DNA of 23,662 nt from Reticulitermes lucifugus (lineage: Eukaryota; Arthropoda; Insecta; Blattodea; Rhinotermitidae). Where the stretch lies: contig JAKCWW010008997.1 of the NCBI GenBank assembly GCA_026260175.1, positions 530 to 24,191 of the forward strand, in the 5' to 3' direction. This document shows positions 20,770 to 23,662 of the stretch, piece after piece (position 1 is the first letter of the stretch; each line of letters begins with the position of its first letter). The position numbers and the translations under genes were made by a program. The notes under the pieces are model-generated. The model had not been told where the DNA came from and did not search any database. It saw nothing but the letters and a program-made list of their open reading frames with translations.

Positions 20770-21066
20770 ATTATCATTGTCCGTCTGCACGCGATGAAGG
20801 CATATAGGGGAGTGGAGGTATAGCGCAAAGCAGTCCTAAACTTGTAAGGTAGATAATCTGTGCTTGTAAGTGAGTGGTTATCGTTAGGCCCAGGCCAGTT
20901 AACATAAGGGGAAAGATTCCCCGGTACTCATTTCATACGAAGCTGGGTGGGAGGGGGCGCTGCCAGTCTGGTCGCATTGGTAGTAGACCTTTTTTTTGCC
21001 TCTGCCAGGAATCGAATCACGATTTCTCGATTGTCCAACCAGTAACCTAGTCACTGTATCAATTAT
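20770..21066 (-). mobile_element. SINE family A, second minus-strand copy
   Basis: The tRNA-like head, read leftwards from about 21066, has CAGTGACTAGGTTACTGGTT, B box GATTCGATTCC (21008-21018) and CCTGGCAGAGGC. The body block CCAGACTGGC and the TATGAAATGAGTACCGGGG..CTTTCCCC block follow, then GCGCTATACCTCCACTCCCC and TATGCCTTCATCGCGTG. This is the same order as in the 13506 copy. The middle is more diverged. The open frame at 20631-20828 is part of this repeat. Confidence 0.7.
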
Positions 21067-21985
21067 TCTATACCGCTTCAGTCATTTCGTATAGAATGTC
21101 TCTTTTGTTCTGTTTATCTCCTGGCTAAAGGATACGTGGGGTGCCTTTCTCCCGGGGAGTGAAGACGGCCATCTGTACCAACCTCTGGAGCCATAATCCG
21201 TTATGCTGTTGTACTTGGACACTAGAACTCAACGGAAGATCGGGGTCAAACGTGGAAGGCGCTGGTGCTTCGTATGGGAAGGTATCTCGTTGAAACCTTC
21301 CTTGACCAGCCGGCATTTATTTGACATACGCATTTGATGATTTTCCTCATTCCCTCCGGAGGAATGGCGGAATACGATGTAGGTCATAACAGCTTCCACG
21401 TTCATTCCAACTCATTCACACAAATAATTCTTTGCTACATAACGCGTGCAGTTGATAAAACGCCGTTCAATAACATAATAATCATTAAGGTTTCCATGTT
21501 ATTTTTTCTGCGTAGCATGGAGTGCCTCGATATTCTGGATGAAACTGGTTTCGAATGTTGGCAGTATAGCATACTGGTTTTCGTGTCGAATTGTCTTCCT
21601 TTCTTCTGAGTTTCCTCGACAAAGTTCTGTGACAGCAACTTAAAACAATTCACGGTAATTACTTTCTGTCACATCAATTTACCTTTTGTGAAAGTTCTAC
21701 CAGTTTTCATTCGATTTCATATTACTTCTGTAGTTCACCAGTAAGAACAATAAACATAGCTCACGTTTTATTAAATATGAGTTTTTTACGGCGGATACTA
21801 TGAGATAACTTTCTTCTGGCATGTGACGCCGTGTACTCCCGCAGCTAGGTACCAGACAACACAGCATCACACATCTTAAAAGACTGTAATCTTTATATTT
21901 AACACAGACTCAGGGGCAGATTGTCTTGCGATCGATACACTTACACAAGCATCAACCCTTTGAAGACTAAAATTAATCTACATTA
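21067..21985. other. Gene-less stretch, possible further SINE-like piece
   Basis: The segment near 21137-21175 (GGGTGCCTTTCTCCCGGGGA, then GTGAAGACGGCCA) resembles the CCCGGG..GTAA..GGCGGCC block of SINE family A on the plus strand, but no head or tail is seen. Frames at 21125-21316, 21334-21609 and 21435-21653 have no domain signal. Confidence 0.35.
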
Positions 21986-22396
21986 TACAGGTGTCCATTT
22001 TCTCGCATCCCTGATGGCTGCAGCTGTCACGGGATGTCCGGCGGATGCAGCATTTCTGTGCGATGAGAATGCCGTGTTTTAGGGATACGGTAAACAAGTG
22101 AAAGTGCTTTTCTATCTAGTGCTCCCGGATTTCCGAAAGTTTCCCAGGCTTTGCCTCTTTGTCCTTCTGGTAAGAGCAACATGTAGAAGAAGATGAGTAT
22201 GAAGCATTTGTGGGATGATACTGACAGGGGAAAACCGAAGTACTCAGATAAATACCTGTTGCAGTGGCACTTTGTTTACCACAAATCTCACATGGACTGA
22301 CTTATGATTGAATCCGGACCTCCGCGGTGAGAGGCCGGCGACTAACCGCCTGAGTCATGGCACGGCTTAGGGCTATGGTAAACGAGACACCCTGTA
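21986..22396. mobile_element. Mariner-like MITE interrupted by a SINE
   Basis: The left end TACAGGTGTCC (21986) after TA, and the right end GACACCCTGTA (ending 22396) before TG, form a degenerate TIR. The similarity extends about 28 nt inward (AGGG.T..G...AA...G.CACC.TGTA). With the SINE and one target copy removed, the element is only about 120 bp, a normal size for a MITE of this type. One TA target copy appears mutated to TG. Confidence 0.55.
22099..22366 (-). mobile_element. tRNA-derived SINE, family C
   Basis: It is flanked by TTAGGGATACGGTAAACAAG (22079-22098) and TTAGGGCTATGGTAAACGAG (22367-22386), which match at 16/20 and are best explained as a target-site duplication. The minus-strand head has A box TGACTCAGGCGG (22346-22357) and a B-box region GTCCGGATTCAATC (about 22306-22319). 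The body includes GGATTC..AAGTCAGTCCATGTG, GTGGTAAACAAAGTGCCACT and CTTCGGTTTTCCCCTG. It is distinct from families A and B. Confidence 0.7.
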
Positions 22397-22521
22397 TGTA
22401 AGGATTCAGTTTGTACCTCGCAGAGAACACAGTGTTCTTCGATTAGAAAGACCAGTCATTTAGTTCTGTAGTGGGAAGCAGTCGTTGTTTATTGTGAGAA
22501 TCATACAGAACACATAAATAG

Positions 22522-22552
<31 letters not shown>

Positions 22553-22577
22553 CTCTCTCTCTCTCACTCTCACTCTC
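22522..22577. repeat. Compound (AC)n(TC)n microsatellite
   Basis: About 14 AC units (22522-22549) are followed by CT units with a few CA interruptions. On the minus strand it directly follows the LINE coding end and so looks like that element's 3' tail, later expanded. Confidence 0.9.
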
Positions 22578-22760
22578 TGTCTGCACTGGCTCTGCGGTCC
22601 ATGCAGGACCTTGGCCTCCTTCAGGATCAATTTCCAGGCGTCTGTATCCCTAGTTATTTTTCTCCAGCCTCTAACACCCATTTTCTTCAGATCATTTTCA
22701 ACATCGTCCGACCATTTCTTTCTTCAGGCATTCTTTCCACATGTCCTAACCGTCGTAATC
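22566..22760 (-). pseudogene. LINE ORF2 C-terminal end
   Basis: The minus-strand frame near 22720-22577 reads KWSDDVENDLKKMGVRGWRK followed by ITRDTDAWKLILKEAKVLHG. It is preceded in another frame by a remnant of the G-H-V-x-R-M-P segment. This W.DD...DL...GV..W......D...W......AK pattern is the extreme C-terminus of a common insect non-LTR retrotransposon polyprotein. Only the last ~65 codons survive, with at least one frameshift. The insertion is strongly 5'-truncated. Confidence 0.75.
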
Positions 22761-23286
22761 TTCATATAGGTTCAGATACCGGATATTGGGGTCGGCTACC
22801 TTCGTCATTTTGGTAGATTTTCTGGAGCCGTTGGGGTTTGTTAAGGCAATTGAATGAATGTAATTTCTGTTAATGAAGTGGGAAGATCAATTCAGATTAT
22901 CGTGTAAATATTTTGTATGTGGGTGTGTGCTGTTTAAACACATGATTGCCGAATGTCACGTTACAATAAGTAAGAATCCTTGTATTCGGAAGTTCTCAGT
23001 TCTCTAGTCCTGGAGACTGACTATCCAGACTGAAAATTTTGCATGGGTTTCCTCGGTCCCTCGAGTCAGATGCCGGGAGAGTACCTCAGAGTATGCCACG
23101 ATCAGTTCCTGCAACATAATTTCTAATTAATTGTTTACTGGTCAGCCTATTATTCGATTCCATGTAATCTGGTGTCGTTTAATAAACAATAAGTGTATGT
23201 ACGTAGGCCCGTGTGTAGACAAATCGTGATTGTAAGTTGGATGTACTGTCCATAGACCGAGAGATTTCTGCTCGCAGTGCAATAGG

Positions 23287-23298
23287 TGCGCATGCGCA
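23287..23298. promoter_or_regulatory. Perfect NRF-1/EWG-type palindrome TGCGCATGCGCA
   Basis: The 12-mer matches the consensus bound by NRF-1 (vertebrates) and its insect homologue Erect wing, which is usually promoter-proximal. It sits in CpG-rich sequence 370 nt from the window edge. Occupancy cannot be judged from sequence. Confidence 0.35.
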
Positions 23299-23344
23299 AG
23301 ATTTCTTGGTTGAATGACGAGTTCCTACTACCAGTACTGAAAGC

Positions 23345-23381
23345 ATTCGCACAGTACACTCGCTTCGCACAGTACACTCGC
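23345..23381. repeat. 18-bp direct tandem duplication
   Basis: TTCGCACAGTACACTCGC occurs twice without a gap, followed by a further partial TCGCTACACGCCACTCG. It lies 50 nt from the NRF-1-type palindrome. Confidence 0.75.
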
Positions 23382-23662
23382 TCGCTACACGCCACTCGAA
23401 ATGCTTGATGTTTTCAGTCTGTAGTAGCAGAACAGTCTGTCGCTGCTGCCAACAGCTGCCTACTGCTCGCGGGGATCATCTCGTAGTCAGTGGTCCTGTC
23501 CGTAGGTTCTGTGAGTTTAGTGTAACGACGCCATGGTTCGTTGGTATTGTGTTCATTCTGTAGTCTGTGTTACAACAGGTCTGTAGCATCTACCAAAGTG
23601 AGTTCTCCATAGGGTGCGATCTAGTGCTTCCTCTTTCAATTTCCAGTATCTTTTCTTTTCCT

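Larger units (their letters stand above)
22761..23662. other. Right-end stretch, no gene recognised
   Basis: CpG-rich sequence. It contains a palindromic TGCGCATGCGCA and an 18-bp tandem duplication (see separate entries). Overlapping minus-strand frames (23150-23395) have no domain signal. It could be promoter or 5'-UTR of a gene starting beyond the edge, but nothing proves it. Confidence 0.35.

Noticed and set aside
20631..20828. 65-codon minus-strand ORF ending near a GTAAGT donor, considered as a first exon
   Set aside because: Its 5' half lies within SINE family A and its phase does not fit the zinc-finger exon.
23150..23395. 81- and 63-codon minus-strand ORFs
   Set aside because: They overlap each other in different frames, include the tandem duplication, and have no domain.

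Overview
The window is animal nuclear DNA, most likely from an insect with a large, repeat-rich genome. Coding exons are short and separated by kilobase introns with canonical GT-AG borders. The rest is dominated by decayed non-LTR retrotransposons, tRNA-derived SINEs, hAT- and mariner-like MITEs and fold-back elements. The repeat flavour is what I would expect of a hemimetabolous insect such as a cockroach or termite, but that placement is an impression, not a proof. There is no operon, CRISPR array, rRNA or genuine tRNA gene.

Two host genes can be supported, and they are divergent. On the minus strand, about 4.8-6.5 kb is one long terminal coding exon of a C2H2 zinc-finger protein. It has three fingers near the N-terminus, two at the C-terminus, and a lysine-rich linker carrying two KEN-box and one RxLxF cyclin-binding-type sequences. 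On the plus strand, exons at 11616-11720 and 14581-14701 encode the first 75 residues of the conserved KIAA1143 family. Its C-terminal exon or exons were not found. The 9.2-11.6 kb interval between the gene bodies is CpG-rich and presumably holds both promoters.

Mobile-element layout, left to right: a hAT-type end (1-187) next to a LINE reverse-transcriptase relic (188-915, minus); SINE family B (1243-1506); a 363-bp fold-back element (1820-2182); a TIR element (6805-7001); a transposon-type integrase relic related to KRBA2-like/Ginger-type integrases (8228-9460, minus); a hAT-like end at 13190; SINE family A (13506-13786, with target-site duplication); small inverted-repeat elements at 16760-16887 and 17319-17586; a degenerate repeat block (19234-19775); a hAT MITE (19941-20159); two more SINE-A copies (20166-20305 and 20770-21066); a mariner-like MITE with SINE family C inserted in it (21986-22396); and a LINE 3' end with a microsatellite tail (22522-22760).

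The most informative large-scale signal is base composition. CpG is strongly depleted from 1 to about 9.2 kb and from 11.7 to about 17.2 kb. It is abundant at 9.2-11.6 kb and from 17.2 kb to the end. This resembles the footprint of germline gene-body methylation, with the unmethylated divergent promoter region in between. Copies of the same SINE family lie in a poor and a rich domain and differ in CpG content accordingly.
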